A stretch of 64,000 nt of DNA. Origin: Haemonchus contortus (taxonomy: Eukaryota; Nematoda; Chromadorea; Rhabditida; Trichostrongylidae). The notes beneath the pieces were generated by a model that was given only the letters and a program-made list of their open reading frames with translations, did no database searches and was not told where the DNA came from. The translations under genes were made by a program, and so were the position numbers. Of the stretch, positions 22,975 to 36,347 are shown in pieces (within the stretch, counting starts at the first letter, position 1; each line of letters starts with the position of its first letter). The stretch is taken from positions 14,200,118-14,264,117 of the forward strand of contig LS997566.1 in the NCBI GenBank assembly GCA_000469685.2, read 5' to 3'.

Positions 22975-24278
22975 TTCATTTCATTTCATTTCATTTATTG
23001 ACGCAGACAATAAGTCCACGTGAGCTACAATCTACAAACAAATGAAACATCCAGTAACACAACTCTCGCAAGTGTCATAACAGAAATAACTATAACAACT
23101 GGAATGTAAGGGAAAAAAAATAGCAAACATGATGAGGCATTACGTGGCTAAAAGAAACGAGAAGACAGCCAAAATCATGAAGTTGATCAAGATTAGCTTG
23201 AAAACGTGCAGGAATCCTCTCTAAGCATTTTTCGGCCAAATTCTTAAGTGAGCGCAGAGAAATGTGCAAGTTGCCTACCTGGAGGATTTTGTTGAGAAAG
23301 GATATAACTCTGATAGAAAAGTAATTGTGACGAACCTGAGTCCTAACAACCGGGGTTTTGATTTTAATGACACTACCTCTACTTCTAGAAGCGACCTTAG
23401 TAAAGAAACTGCCGGCGTCGAGCTTAACTTTCCCGCTAAGAATTTTGAAAGCCATCACTATGTCATTAACCTTTCTTCGGGTTTTTCTTCGGACTAAGAG
23501 ACTTGAAAGCGAAAAAATACGACGACGTTGTACCCCGTCAGGAATAAACTCATAGCTCAAACCAGAACACCGCAAAGCGAGTTTACGGGTAAAGCTATTC
23601 TGGACACTCTCTAAAAGACGAATGTCCTTTTTCTCGGAGGGAAAGAAAACTGTCGTCCCTGACTCAAGTATGGGTCTGACATACGTTTTATAAGCCTGTA
23701 TGAGCGTTTTTGCATCCTTGGAGCGGATAGCTCTGAATAAATTGTAAGTTCTGAACATAGCCTTAGACACAATTTCTTTATAATGCTTCTCGAAAGAGAG
23801 CATATTATCGAATCTGTAGCCAAGATCACGTACATCAGTGACAACTTCCAGTTCATTCTCGCCCAATTTGTAGTTCATATTTACCTTGCACTTCCCTACG
23901 GAAAATACCTTTGTTTTGTCGCCAGAGAGCGGCAGAGCCCACTTAGAAGACCAGCATTCAATGGCGCTAATCGCGGCTTGAACGTCATCCCGATCTTGTG
24001 AACTTTCAACACCCTTTTAGACTTTTACATCATCAGCGTACATCAAACATGTTACTCCAAGACTCGAGATGGCACTTGGCAAATCACATGTATAAATCGA
24101 AAAGAGCAGCGGGGATAGAACACCACCCTGGGGTACTCCAGTTGTAACCATAAACGACTTGGACAATGCTTTGCCCACGCGCACCTGATAACTGCGATTA
24201 TGCAAAAAGGAATTAATCCAGTTTACGACTGTGGGATGAAAACCAACAAACGTGAATGGATTGGGATTACCTGGATTA
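22975..24278 (-). mobile_element. 5'-truncated CR1/jockey-type retrotransposon at the palindrome apex
   Basis: The minus-strand frame is open from about 24278 to 23090 apart from a single TAA at 24017-24019. It holds TTGVPQGGVLSPLLF (about 24110-24150), the catalytic YADD box just before the stop, and a full post-RT region with AYKTYVRPILESGT. The 3' tail is (AAATG)n, seen on the plus strand as repeated ATTTC at 22975-22996. The element sits exactly between the two MITE halves that end the arms of inverted repeat 1. Its 5' truncation inside the RT domain is normal for target-primed insertion. Confidence 0.88.
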
Positions 24279-27200
24279 CCCAAAATTATCGTGAACTGTG
24301 CCTTTGAGGGATGGTCTCTTGTTCCTTCACTTTTTCTTATTCACAGTGCTGTCTTGTACTTTTGTTGAGCGATGTAGACTGTAGAGGGATAGCCTATGAC
24401 GAAAGCAGTAGCAAATGATAAGAGCTGGTGAGGTGCTTCGTGAGGCAAAAACATTGAACCGTTATCAACTTCGCTTAGCAGAGAAGCATTCTTGCTTCAT
24501 TCTGGTTAGACGACTTGAGGTACTTGGTGAACAATATTATTGAACCCTCTTCTTCCATGTTTATCTTCATAGTAACAATTTGACTGCCTTCCCACCAGCA
24601 GCAAAAATAGAGCCTGAGCGTTTGCTACTACTCTAGCCAGCACCTCTCACTGTGCGATCCAATTTCTAGTTGCCGAATCATAACGATTTCTTTCCACAGA
24701 GTGCAAGTCATGGTCTCTTAGCCTTTTCCCACCTCAGCCTTAGCAGTGAATAGCATGATTGTATGTCCTCGGTTTTTGTTAGACCTCAATCAGGCGACGT
24801 ACAGTGCGAAGTATGGTTATGATTATGATTTATTATCGGAAAGCAAAGAAAACAACAAAATGGCAAAAAGAAACAAAAAGAACAAGTGCTGGTGCAAGTG
24901 CACAACACAAACACAAACACATGATGCAGGCACTGGCACCATTTGTGTATTTTTCGCAAAGCATTTCTTCGGGAGCAAAGACAAATTGTGCACTTCTATA
25001 CTTCATAAACGCGCACTCCCTTGTTCAATCTTCATTCGCTTCAGACAGAGATAGCCATCCCTGTCTGAAGCAATTGAACGACTCTGCTAGCTCATTTTAA
25101 GGGATTTATGCCGTTTTTTTAGGTGAAATATGATTCAAAAGTTTCGAAATTTCTTAGACAATTTGAAGGTGGTATACACAACGGCAAGTATAAACGAAGC
25201 AGAGAGTTTCGCCTTTGTGCTATAATAGAGTTCTTGACATCCACTGCGTTTTTGAGCGAGTGCAGACTCATACTTCGTTTCGGTTCCAAGGTGAGGCCAA
25301 TCACATCAACGTTGATATATGTGTAAGTAACGATAGTTGAAGGAAAGCTGTACAAACTTCACTCTTTAAATCACATTGAGAAATTATCTCATCAGCTTGA
25401 TCGAAGGACACTTGTCGTCTGAATAGAAATCAGTAGCATATTAGTCGAGAAAAGAAGAGCCTTAACACTTAATTGCGAGCTGTTTTGTATTCCATGCTTG
25501 ACGAAAGATTAAGAGAGGAGTTATAATTGAAGATAAATGCATGCAAACACTTGTCGCCCACTAACCACTTTACCAGTTTGTTGAAGTCTCCAAGAGAGAT
25601 AGTGTTGCGTCTCAATGGAGCGTGATTTCTTGAAGCCTTGATTTCTTTCTAAACTGAGCTCTAGCTCGAATGAAGTGTACTAAAATAAGGCTTTATTTCG
25701 CTACTATGCAGACAATTCCTATGAAGATGAGAGAACAATGCTCGCGATAGTATGGGCATGTGTTGCGAAGGACAAGAGTTCATCCAATCAGGGAAGCGGT
25801 GGAGTTCAAAGCTCAAAGTAGCGACCACAGAGAACCATAGAGAAAAGTTGGGGAGTGATCGAAGGGGATTTCTCTGAAGCCGATGTAATATTTGGCTGTA
25901 AGTAAAGACAGCTCATAGAACAGCGGATCCCGCGACGGCGCAGCACCAACCTAGATAATAGGAGGTTTCCAATAGGTCCTAGGTGGGAATTTGGATAGGT
26001 CATATAGCAGGTCATAAAAACTAACCCCAATCTCCATCTTTCAAGCTCTCGTTTTGAAAATAATTGTCTTGTTACATGACATAACATAAAAGAGACAGAT
26101 TTTATTGCCTTTGGCGTGTTTGAATATGATTGAAATTTTGATAAAAAAAACTGATGGTCGGACGCTCATTATTGTGTTGCGTTCGTTGCCTTTTGCACAC
26201 TTAACTGTGTACGCCAAGAGGAGAGTAACAAACAATGAAGCTTTGCAAAGCTAAATATTAATGTAGTACTCTTTTCAGATTTCCAAAAGCAGTGTACTAC
26301 CGACTATGAGCAAGCCGAAAAGAATGCTGATCGGATTCGGCAACACCTACGGAGACTTTAGTAGTTGTCTTAGCGGGGACGGCGTTTATGGAAACAAACT
26401 CTCACTGATGCTGCTTCAAATCTCCATGGAACGAACGTCTTCAGAACGAACGGTGCGTCTCTTATAGTTCTAGAATCTGAGCCAGGAAACCAAGTTCAAG
26501 AAGATCCAGCTTTAGAAATGACCGCAAAAAGTGAGCGTTATAAGAGCATTCGAGAATATCAAAGTATTAGGCAGACGCACGAACGAATAGCTCTTCGTCG
26601 ATTTCTCTTCCCAGTTTCCGACTTTACGCAGTATCCTTCAGAGACCTGGCCTCCGCGGTAGCACCATGAGCACTACTAAAAGCAATGTGAGAAGCCCAAT
26701 TGCCCGTGTTGTCCTACAACATAGAAGGAGGAGTCATGAAGATTAGCTGGGCTAGACTACTCGCAGTTTGAGGGTGACTGTTGGACTACCGCCGCTGGAC
26801 CTGGGCTATTTCCTCTCCTCCGCTCAATGGTTAGACTTCTATGTGATGAGTAAAATCAGTATATGAACAAGCCATACAACATTGACTACTCCATTCCTTA
26901 GGTCTTTCCTTGTTTGGACCTTTTCGATTCTTCTTTTTTTTCCTGAAAGTCTATTTTGTTTTCGTTCCTACACCCTTTTCTTTCGTTCTCAAATCCTTAA
27001 TTCTCAGTTGTGCTCGGAAGGTGCTGAGTGAGCTCAAACATCAAGGCAAAGGGAACAAGAAGGTAAAACTGGATAAAGTGTCCGTGGATGGGAGACCTCT
27101 GAGCAATTCACTGCGGCAGAAGATTAACCCTAAGCTCGGCATTTTTTAAAGCATTTGTTGTGGCTTAGTTCTCACTATCCGATGACTTATATCTAGACGA

Positions 27201-28245
27201 CTTCCATGGAAATATTTGGAAACTGGATGCTCTCACATGACGGTGCCAAGTCCCTGGTGTATTTGTCAGCTGAAAATGCAGATTGGCTTGAATAGCTTGG
27301 AGGCTCTTATGTTATCAAAAACACATGCTCAAAGCTCACTTCTCCAATTTTCCAGTCTTGCCGAACCAGCTTACATCAGTTGGCTCATGCTCCCCGTTTA
27401 CCCATGGTGCTTCCATAGTAACCCGGGCAACGCGCGCCTCATCGAATGGGCAGGCCCGCTCGCTGACCTTACCGCTTAGCCGGTAGTGTTGGCATATGCT
27501 TTTTCTCTTCCTGTGATTAATGTGGTATGCGATCCTGAGTATCTGTTACAAGTATTGCAGTTATTTGTAATGTATTACAATGCCTTGGCTGGTCCATAAA
27601 ACAGTAATCCACTATTTGATGCCAAGATTACAGCGTGTGGTTGAAAACTAACACATCCTCACCTTGAAATTATCAACGAATATAGGTATTTTTCATAATA
27701 TTTACAGCTCTTTACATTAGCGTAATTCTTAGGTATGTCCCTCCATGTTCCAAGTCTTACTACCATTTTTGTGTAAGTTCCTCGTCACTATCGTTTCTGA
27801 ACCAACCACACTATCTTTGTTTTGCTCCCACAAACGCAGCATGAACTCTCACGTTACTTGTACTACTTGCAAACAAGTATCCGTCAATGACCGCTAACGT
27901 CGTCATAAAATCTTTGCTTACTGGCTAGTAGACTCCTTTTACCTTGGTCGAATAACACGTCTCTTTCCGGGTACTGAATTGAAACAGTACTATCCTAGAA
28001 GAATCGAATTTCCGATTTTTTCAGAATATATCCAGCTGCATGTTGAACATTCAAAGATTTTTGAAATAGTGGTACGCATTAGGTCGTGCTCCTGAATGAG
28101 AAAAAGTATAAAGTGCATCATTTTCGAACTAAAGAACTTTTCAATTTTTGTTAGAACTTCCCATTTTTCGAGCAATTGATGAACATTTCGAGATAAAAGT
28201 TTCGCTTTTTACACTGTAAAGCGGGAATTCTAACATTTTTTCTGC
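24273..28245 (-). repeat. Giant inverted repeat 1, right arm
   Basis: This is the inverted partner of 18690-22974. It begins with the mirrored MITE end (ACCCAAAATTATCGTGAACT) and the flank GGGATGGTCTCTTGTTCCTT. It lacks the two small MITEs found in the left arm and keeps their empty sites near 26350-26450. The open frames inside are mirror copies without gene-like splice signals. Confidence 0.85.
25680..25960 (+). pseudogene. RTE-type retrotransposon C-terminal remnant (mirror copy)
   Basis: The plus strand encodes, with stops, MQTIPMKMREQ and YGHVLRRTR followed by HPIREAVEF, the same RTE C-terminal motif as in inverted repeat 2. It mirrors 21315-21600. Confidence 0.55.
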
Positions 28246-28989
28246 TTCTGGTTTGACTCTTTCTTTCTTTTCCATTAGCTTCTTTTATCGAATAAGATTC
28301 CACCTTTTACAAATGGTCGAAGCAGCGGGAACGGTTTGTGGACTTGAGCGCAACCATTCTACAATTGAAACTGTTGCACCATTCTTTTGAAATGAACGCT
28401 TTGAACTCTTGTCCTACAATTCGAATCAATAAAAAGTCTAATGAATAGAGTCTTGGGTAAGAGCCCGCAGCATTTGCACCGCTACGGTCTGCCAAACTTT
28501 CTCTCTTCGCTGACAAGTTTGTGACGAGATGACTGAGATATAGGGAGTCAAGGAGAAATTTGATGCTTAGATGATGGGCCAGAAGCTCGAAGATATTTTT
28601 AAAGTATACGCTGAGCAGAAAAAAATCACCGAGGTTAAATAGTTTCATAATGTCTTCGAGATGACCTGCAAGTGAGGTGCGATCGTCAGAAGGGTCTTGT
28701 GACCAGGCTTATGGTGAGGCCAAAACAAAGTTCAGTAGAAATAGAATTGGAACTTAATAGTAATCGGAAATGGTTGTCGCTTTGGCCGACCAATCTAAAC
28801 ATTTTCTAAAGTAATTTTTTTCCGGGAACCTGCAAAAACTACTACATTGATAGCTTTGTAATGCTTCATTGTTTATTGTCCTTGTCCTCTTATGCAAGTT
28901 CTTATTTCTCTTATGCAGTTATGTGTGCAAAAGTCCTACTGTTTACTACTATTTTTATTACTATGATTATTACTATTATTTACTTTATT

Positions 28990-29304
28990 ATTATTTACTC
29001 CTATTATCTAGATTGTTCTGCGCCGTCGTAGGATCGTCGTAGGATGAGCTGTCTTTACTTCCTTCCAGCCAAGCGGTCGTGTGGTATTATCTTGGCCTTA
29101 GAGATCTTTTCTCTATGGCTCCTTGTGGTCGCTACTTTGAGCTTCGAACTCCATCGCTCCCCTGATTGGACGATCTCTTGTTCTTCGCAACACGTGCCCA
29201 TACCATCGCGGGCACTGTTCTCTCATCTTCATAGGAGTTGTCTGCATAATGGCCCTGACGTCATCGTTTCTAGCGCGATATATCCCAAAATTCCACCTAA
29301 ACAT
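28990..29304 (-). pseudogene. RTE-type retrotransposon C-terminal remnant in inverted repeat 2
   Basis: The minus strand encodes MKMREQCPRWYGHVLRRTRD and then RPIRGAMEFEAQSSD, the conserved end of RTE-type polyproteins, over 29113-29304 without a stop. Nothing else of the element remains. The mirror copy is at 40180-40410, and relatives lie in inverted repeat 1, which links the two palindromes. Confidence 0.6.
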
Positions 29305-29925
29305 CTTAATCTATGCGGAGTGGAGTAGCCTTTTTGATTTCTGTCCCTTTACAGCATTCCCTGGTAGAGTCTTGTAACTTTTACCACATTCAGTACACAT
29401 TTCCTGGTGTTTCGCAAATCTCGTAAATCACAGAGTATACCGGAGGCATGCTTCGATTCAACAACGCCCCCTTTATAACCGCAGTCAACTGCCGCTCCGC
29501 CTACAGTTGCGAAGCATTTTGGCTGAATGATCATAAGTGGAGACGCAGTGGTGTGTAGGATGGAATGTAACCGAAGGGACGACCCATGACATCAATTTGG
29601 AGCCAGAAGTGCGATTGATGTAATACCAGTAGAGTCCTAGAAAATATTGCTGAGTATAGTATCGTAAAACCTCAATACAGACCGATTACGTGCTTAACGA
29701 AGCTTTAAAATCCTACTGTATGAACGTAAGTTTCTGTTATAAAGTCAGCCTTGGTATTCAGGCTTGCTTGAGTCTATGAGAGGAGAGATTGTCAAAATAA
29801 TAGGTAGTTGATTGTAATCAAGAGAAAAGTTGCTTTTTTTCGGCATTATGGGCAAAGGCGTGGAAATGACACCTTTATTCTCCTCAATTCTCTTTACACG
29901 TCTTAGACGGTGTGATTCTTCGACT

Positions 29926-30121
29926 GGCTGCTTCCAGACTTCGACGACCGTCCGTCCGTCCATCCGTCCGTCCGACGCGTGCGTGCTGGCGCCAGAGTAG
30001 TGTTGGCAGCGATGGCACGTGGTCTAGTGTTGTCAACAACGGTCAGGCGGTCGCAGCCCGCACGCGTCGGACGGACGGACGGACGGACGGTCGGATGAAT
30101 CGTTGAGGTCTGAAAGCAGCC
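29926..30121. mobile_element. Foldback MITE with GGAC tandem core, left-arm copy
   Basis: The ends GGCTGCTTCCAGAC and GTCTGAAAGCAGCC are imperfect inverted repeats. Next to them are tandem GTCC/GGAC words that can pair. The flank ACT occurs on both sides as a 3-bp target duplication. The terminal sequence relates it to the elements at 20522 and 20749. A copy is present at the mirror position in the right arm, so it was inserted before the arms were duplicated. Confidence 0.75.
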
Positions 30122-32428
30122 ACTTTGGGATATTGCGAAACCGTGGCGCGGAAATGTTGTGCAACTCTTGTGAACATTGACACAAAGTGCGTGTTGATAG
30201 GTTTATTATGGAGTTGAAGTAAAGGTGAAATACATAGCTACCATGCAAAGGAATTTTCCGTTACGCTAAAGTCCACGATTCATTCCCATGCATTGATCAT
30301 TCTAACAAGATCGGCTGAAATCATATTCGATTATGAAAATTAATGGGAAAGGAGCAGCAACACTGGAAGCAGAACTCACTCAGTTAAGTTATTGTGGTTA
30401 GCAGATCTTTTAGGCCTGGTAGAAATTTTGTCAATAACCACAATCAGGCTCCCGGTTTTTCCCGGCAGCTTTGCTGCTTGAAACGCTCGGAATCACCGAG
30501 CACACCATTAATAAAGCAATCTGAATGGAACAGATTCCACTTTTTGCTATCTCCCTTCCTGTGAAAATTCAAGGAAGCCGCCCACCAGCAGTAAAGGAAG
30601 CGAAAAGTAACGCGCCATTGCTCTCCTTGTGACCTGCAACGAGTCGGTGTCACTGGAACAATTCAATAAAATAATTGATAATGGTGAGATGAAATGGAAT
30701 TTTTTTTTTTTTTTTTTCAAAAAAAATTTGGGATAAAGGAACGGAATTTTATGAGATTCCATGGATGGATAGAATTCGAAGGATCCAATACAGCAAGGCA
30801 AAATTAGCTGCTGCTTGTTGATAAGTATACTCTAGCTGCTGAACATAACATCTGTGGGCACTGCTAAAGTTATCACAACAACAATCACACTGCACCCCTA
30901 GACGTTGAATGAGACTCCATAAACGGTAACCTAAGAGAACGTAGGCCACTCGTTTTGTAACCAGCCACTGTAATCGTTGTAGAGCCCTTATTCAAAGAAC
31001 TGAAAAATGGATGCTTTTAACAAAGTTGCTGCGCAACCTTTTTCAATCCTATACTAATCTGATTTAGGGCCTATTCCTATGCCCTTGACATGGGCCACTT
31101 CAGCCGGATCCGAACCACAGAGTGATTGGGCCTCTATGCCTTCAAATAGTGGATCGAAGCAGATGTATTTCGCCTCGATTCGCCTCAAAATATCTTTAAA
31201 AATTTAGACATAGTCTCAAATATAGTTTTTAAGGATAAGAAAACAAGAAAGCAGAAGGTACGTGGAACGCTGCACTGGTTGGTTTACTGGAGATGAAAGC
31301 TTCATCTAGAACACTTCATTCGAGCTAGAGCTCACTTTATATACGGCTTCAAGAAATCAAGCTCTATTAAAAAGTAGCACTATCTCGTAAAGTCTCTCTC
31401 AAACTTGCCAAAGTGGTTAATGGTAGAGAAGTTGTTGCATGCAATTATGTTCAATTATAACGCTTCTGTAGCTGTTTCCTCAAGTATGAATACGAATCAG
31501 CTCTTAGTGAATAGTCATTGTCAGTGTAACAGTTCTTGCTTTCAAGCCCTGAACGCTCCATTTACTTTTAGACAAGTTTCTTTTCCCCTTCGGACTAGCT
31601 TTCCATTCAAAGCCGATTAAGATTCTTGCAATGACGCGGAACTCAGTGATTGCCAAGAAATATTAGTTTCATAACAAAAGCAGGATATATTGTGATGCTA
31701 TACACGCCAAGGATCATCTCATCCTCGAATTGTACCAAAACGCATGGAAACATGCGAATCATGTTTCACATAGGTAAAAGCCACCAGTCACTCGCAGTAA
31801 AACATTTCAGAGTTCCTATCGCTCAAGAGGTTGACAAGAGAATGGTGAAGATAGCAGTCCCGCGTCTGCAGCTGAGAACTGCGTCAAATTACCAAGTCAA
31901 AGGTATGCTCCCAATTGTGTAGAAATGGAGCCGATACCGGCCTAGTTGGACAAGTCGGCCGGTGAGGATTTTCCGTCGCAAGTTTTTGTTTGAAGTTGAA
32001 CAGGTTGTTGTTGCTGAAACAGGGAATACGTGCTGTTTCACAGTTGAACTCCACAAACATTAGGGATGGTCCTCTGAGCCATCAGAAAGAGGCTAACAGA
32101 ACCGTCACCTCTTTATGAGGAAAGGACGAAATTTTCAACAGGAAACCTCGCACAATCCAAACATCATTATCGCGAATAAGTGTCATCCGGTGCCGTAGCC
32201 ATCACAACTCATCAACACGAGGTGTTACTGTCTCGTTTTCTTATAACTATTTTAACTAAAAGTCACAGTGGCATTGCTTTGACTTGACCGTTGACTGTCT
32301 GCTCGACGACCGACCACGCCCTTCGTGGCCCAGCTTAACCATATACGTGACTCAAACATGTCGCTGAAGCAGACTCCACTGTGGTCCAATTCCTCAAAAT
32401 CACTCCACTGTCTCGGTGCATGCAACTA

Positions 32429-34974
32429 CAGGGTGCGCCATAAATATGGTAACAACTTTTCGGACGTCCGTAATTTCCTTGCTTTGAGGGTTTCACCAAA
32501 TCTAAACCTTCCCTTATGTTCACGATATACCTTAGCCGACATATCTACTTTGGGGCTCTCCATTCGACAGATCTCGAAACACGGTAGAGCCTCGCAGTCA
32601 TCCACCAGCCGCTGCGCCTTTGCACGTCTTTGGTGAGTCTTTTTCCGGGATCGCTGCTCGTTTCAACATTTACCACATGACAGTGTCTAGAAACGCTATG
32701 CGTAGACAGGTCAATGACAAACCTCAAAACGGCCGCCTTGTCTCATATACAGCTTCTTTTCCGAATAGAATTGCTTGGGAAGGAATACGCCGCGGAGCCT
32801 GCAGAAAGCGAGAGAAATGACTGCCGATTTGTTTGTGCGCTCTACTCCGATGACGAGAGTCTACCCCGAGTAGATACTAATGTATCCAAATAGGATTCCA
32901 AAGCTTTATGAGCTTCTTGACGAGAAGAAGTTGGTGAGAAAAAACAAATTCCGTGCGCTGCTTGCGGGCAGCACGCGCTTCCACAAACCTTTTTTTGACT
33001 AAAGGGTGTTCAGCGTGGAAGAAATGTTGAGACCCCAAAGTATGCAGATATTTCACATTTCGAGTGCTGAAGCGGCTGAAAAGAGTCAGATCGCCTCTCG
33101 TAGCCGTTCTCCCTATTTTACAATGGTTTTTGCTAGAATCTCTACCACCACATCGATATCGCAAATTTTGGTCGAGAAAATTACAAAACTTAACCAGAAC
33201 CTCGTTGAGAAGGGTTTTCCTGAGAGGATGCAGCTGAGGGCCAAAGATTTTCGGAGGGGTACGATTTAAAAACTACGACGCACTTGCTCATGAATGGGAA
33301 AATATTAAGACTGGCTCTGAGGAAGTGTTCGCGACTCCATCCCAGCTTGCAGTCCTCCTACAAATTTCCTGGACCACAGTGAGATGGATCTCTAGGTATA
33401 GTCTATACTGGAGAAGGAAGCCTGCGCTTCAGAATGCACTACTGTTGCTGCTCATAAGGAATCACTGAAAAAAGCCTGAGCTGGAGTTTCTCAAGAAGCT
33501 CTGCGTGCCACCGTCGATGAAGAGTCGAAACGTTCTCGAGCTATAACTAGTACAGAAGACGGTTATATAGGATGACCGTGTGCTCGTTTTGTAGATGTGA
33601 TGCTTAGTATATAGTCCACACAGCTTCATCATGTATTAGGTTGTAAGGAAAGTTCTGGCCGTTTCGTAAGCTATTTCTCAAAAAGTTATAACTCATCTCA
33701 AAGTGAACATTTTTATTCATAGCAAGCCCCATTCGATTCTACACATGTTTGCCAACGTGATACAAGTCTGTCTATTCCACTCTTATAAAGCTCGGAAATT
33801 TGGATTCCAAGAACTCGAGAAAGGCAGCTTCCACGGCGCCTTGATTTTTGAATACTCGTTCCTTTAAGAAGCTGCCCAGATGTTTGAGCAAATGGTAGTC
33901 AGTTGGTGAAAGGTCTGGTGAATAGGGTGGATGAAGGAGAGCTTTGATTCGAAGCTCGTTCAACTTCTGGAAGACAATTCGTGACACATGCGGTTGCGCA
34001 TTGTCGCGTAAGAGCAGTAGACCGTGGCGAGTGACTAGTGCTGGCTGCATTTGCCCCAGTTTCGCGTACTTCTTGTGAATTTGATCACAATATGACTGTG
34101 CGGTGATGGTTTGACTTGGAGGGAGAAACGCGTAGTGGATTAATCCATGGTTGGACTACCAAACTGTGATCATTGTCTTCGTGACGAGTAAACTTGGTTT
34201 TGGAAATTTTTTGGAGGCTCATCCACCCCCACCCACTAAGCAGAACGCTTCCTGTTATTATACAGGATCCGTTTCTCATCACACGTTACAATACGATGGA
34301 GAAAAGTCTCAATATCATTTCTTCTCAACAGCGAACTTGAAACCTCTAAGCGATTCAGTTGTTGCTGCTCCGTGAAATCGTGTGGCACCCTCTTGTCAAG
34401 CTTCTTCACCATTTCAAGCAGCTTGAGGTGGGCAGCGACGTTTGTGTGGGAGACAGCCATCTTCTTCTCAATCTCTCTCAAAGGTTGACGTCGTTCTTCT
34501 TCGACTGCTCTTGGCAAAACATCGTGATCAACTAACGATGGTCGACCAACTCGTTCTTCGTCTTTCAGTGACCCGTCTCCACTTCTAAACTTCTGAAACC
34601 AGCAACGAACCGTTCGCTCTGATGCAGTGCCTTCTCCCCATACAACGTTGATGTTTGTGGCTGCATCCTTCGCACTTGGACCAAGTTTGAACTCGTGAAG
34701 TAAAACTGTTCAAAAAGCAGTCCTATCCATTCTGCCAAAAAAGACCTGCTGAAATCTCCAAAACCTTTGGGGAAAGCGCTATGACAGAAAGCGCAACTAA
34801 TGACCTATATAAGGAACATATTATGTCGATAAGTCTGAATGAACAACCGCCAAAATTTGAATTCATATGGCGCGTGCGTGCGAACGGCCAGAACTTTCCT
34901 TACAACCTAATATCAATATGAACTGTGGTTTCTGTAGCCCAACACTCCTGTTACCATAATTATGGCGCACCCTG
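32429..34974 (+). mobile_element. Tc1/mariner-superfamily element, split by a nested mariner
   Basis: The terminal inverted repeats CAGGGTGCGCCATAAATATG (32429) and its reverse complement ending at 34974 differ at one of 26 positions. Both sides are flanked by TA. Removing the nested mariner leaves about 1.27 kb, normal for an autonomous Tc1-type element. Plus-strand remnants of a transposase are visible, for instance KESLKKA and EALRATVDEESKRSRAITST near 33450-33560, with stops. The mirror site in the right arm (about 37005-37015) lacks the element. Confidence 0.85.
33636..34910 (-). mobile_element. mariner transposon with broken transposase
   Basis: The inverted ends TTAGGTTGTAAGGAAAGTTC (33636 and 34910) and TA flanks define a 1275-bp element, the normal mariner length. 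The minus strand encodes a mariner transposase in two frames. The N-terminal and first catalytic part is at 34517-34236 with CDEKRILYNNRKRSA. The C-terminal part is at 34050-33772 with DNAQPHVS and HPPYSPDLSPTDYH, the D34D box. Frame breaks and stops separate them, so this copy cannot encode an intact enzyme. Confidence 0.92.
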
Positions 34975-35696
34975 TATAATAGCTTCCGACAATATCAGAA
35001 TCTTAAGACAAGATCTCGCAACGCTGAAGGTTCCTATGCCACCAAACGGCAGTGGTGAGAGCAACAATACCAAGCAAACAAAGCAAAACCCGTATCAATC
35101 ATGCTCAGAGCTTTTTATAGGTTGCAGTACGAGTTTATGGTATACCGCGAATAAAGAGTTTATGATACTATCCGTCCCTTTAGATTTCGATTTACATATT
35201 TAACCGAGATGTTTACCAACATCGATCAAACTTAAATACACATGTTAATCGCTGAGATGCTATGTTGATATTTGTGTTTGTGTGTGTGTGTGTTGTTTAT
35301 GTACACACCTCTGTAAAGTTCGACCAAAAATCTACGAGTCACTGTGGGGGAGAGTGACGGAAAAGTTACAGTTGATCGGGGTTAGTAAAGGGCCGTAAAA
35401 GGCAGAATCTGCTCTCGCGACGGAGCCAGCAGCATTAGCAGTCACGTTTTGTGTGTCAAGCTGATATGTTAATGGCGAAGATAAGACTCTAAAAGTAACT
35501 TGCTTCTGCTAAAGCTAGCACCTCTCAGTAAGCGGTTTAGTGTTCAGATTGCTAAATGGCATTCGCTCGAGTATGTTATAAATTGTGTAACAAATTCGAA
35601 GATGATTGGTTACAGAAGTTGGTTACAGCCACTGAGAAGTGGTAAGGAACTAAAAAAGAAGAGATGTACTGGGGAATAGGTAGCGAGGGTTGTTAA

Positions 35697-36347
35697 AATC
35701 ACGGTTCACGATAAGAAAGGTTACTAAGTTCTTCTTTTAGGAATACTCAGCGCCCTCCCACGGGTGGTAGAAGGGACCTCCTCGCTACACAATCTCAGCG
35801 CTTAGGGCATAGAGGAAGCCCCGTTACTGCCGTAGTTCGCTTTCCCGCCCCTCGATCGGTGTCACGTTAAACGAGTCTCGAGTCAATACAGATTGCTATT
35901 ATTCGTTCTAGGACCCATGCACAATCAGCTAATCGCCGAGTGATGAGGCGATGTTTTTCTCCCATTTCTTTCCCCTGTTTTTCTTTTTGCTGCCGCGATC
36001 CCTTATTTAACTTCCTACTCCTAGAGGCTGAAAAAAGTGAGCTTTTTTTGCTGTTACTAGGGTTTTTTTGTTTACTTATGCTTACAAGTGTTTTTGAAGA
36101 ATTTTTGCTCCCCATTGTCTGTTAAACAAGAATTTTTGCTTACCATTGTCTGTTATTCGCACCAGGACCCACACGCGCGCAGTTAGCTGTCCGGACACCC
36201 CACTCTTCTTCATTTTTCTTGTTTCATTCTCGCCCAGCCCCCTTTTTAACGGTTTTTGGAAGCCTTTTTTACTCTGGAAACACCGATGCACGCAGTTTCT
36301 TCACCTCAGTCGCACTAGTTTCGATCTTGTCTTTCATTCTTCATCAT
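35697..36347 (+). mobile_element. GGCACAG-family MITE at the apex of inverted repeat 2
   Basis: It fills the spacer between the arms. The left end reads CACGGTTCACGATAAGAAAG. The interior (GACGAGTC... CTGCCGCGATCCCTTATTTA... CACCAGGACCCACACG) matches other copies. The right terminal repeat is missing: the right arm starts abruptly at 36348 inside what should be the MITE end. Confidence 0.75.

Larger units (their letters stand above)
28392..35643 (+). repeat. Giant inverted repeat 2, left arm (with nested transposons)
   Basis: This arm pairs with 36348-41155. The inner 6 kb is nearly identical between arms: short frames at 29912, 30033, 30444, 30749 and 31405 recur residue for residue at 39337, 39195, 38790, 38492 and 37821 on the other strand. 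The outer 600 bases are diverged. It carries a 2546-bp nested transposon insertion (32429-34974) absent from the right arm, so without it the arm is about 4.7 kb. Confidence 0.9.

Noticed and set aside
31405..31620. Identical 71-codon frames in both arms of inverted repeat 2 (also at 37821-38036), plus similar mirrored pairs.
   Set aside because: The identity reflects recent arm duplication, not selection on protein; no splice signals or domains are seen.
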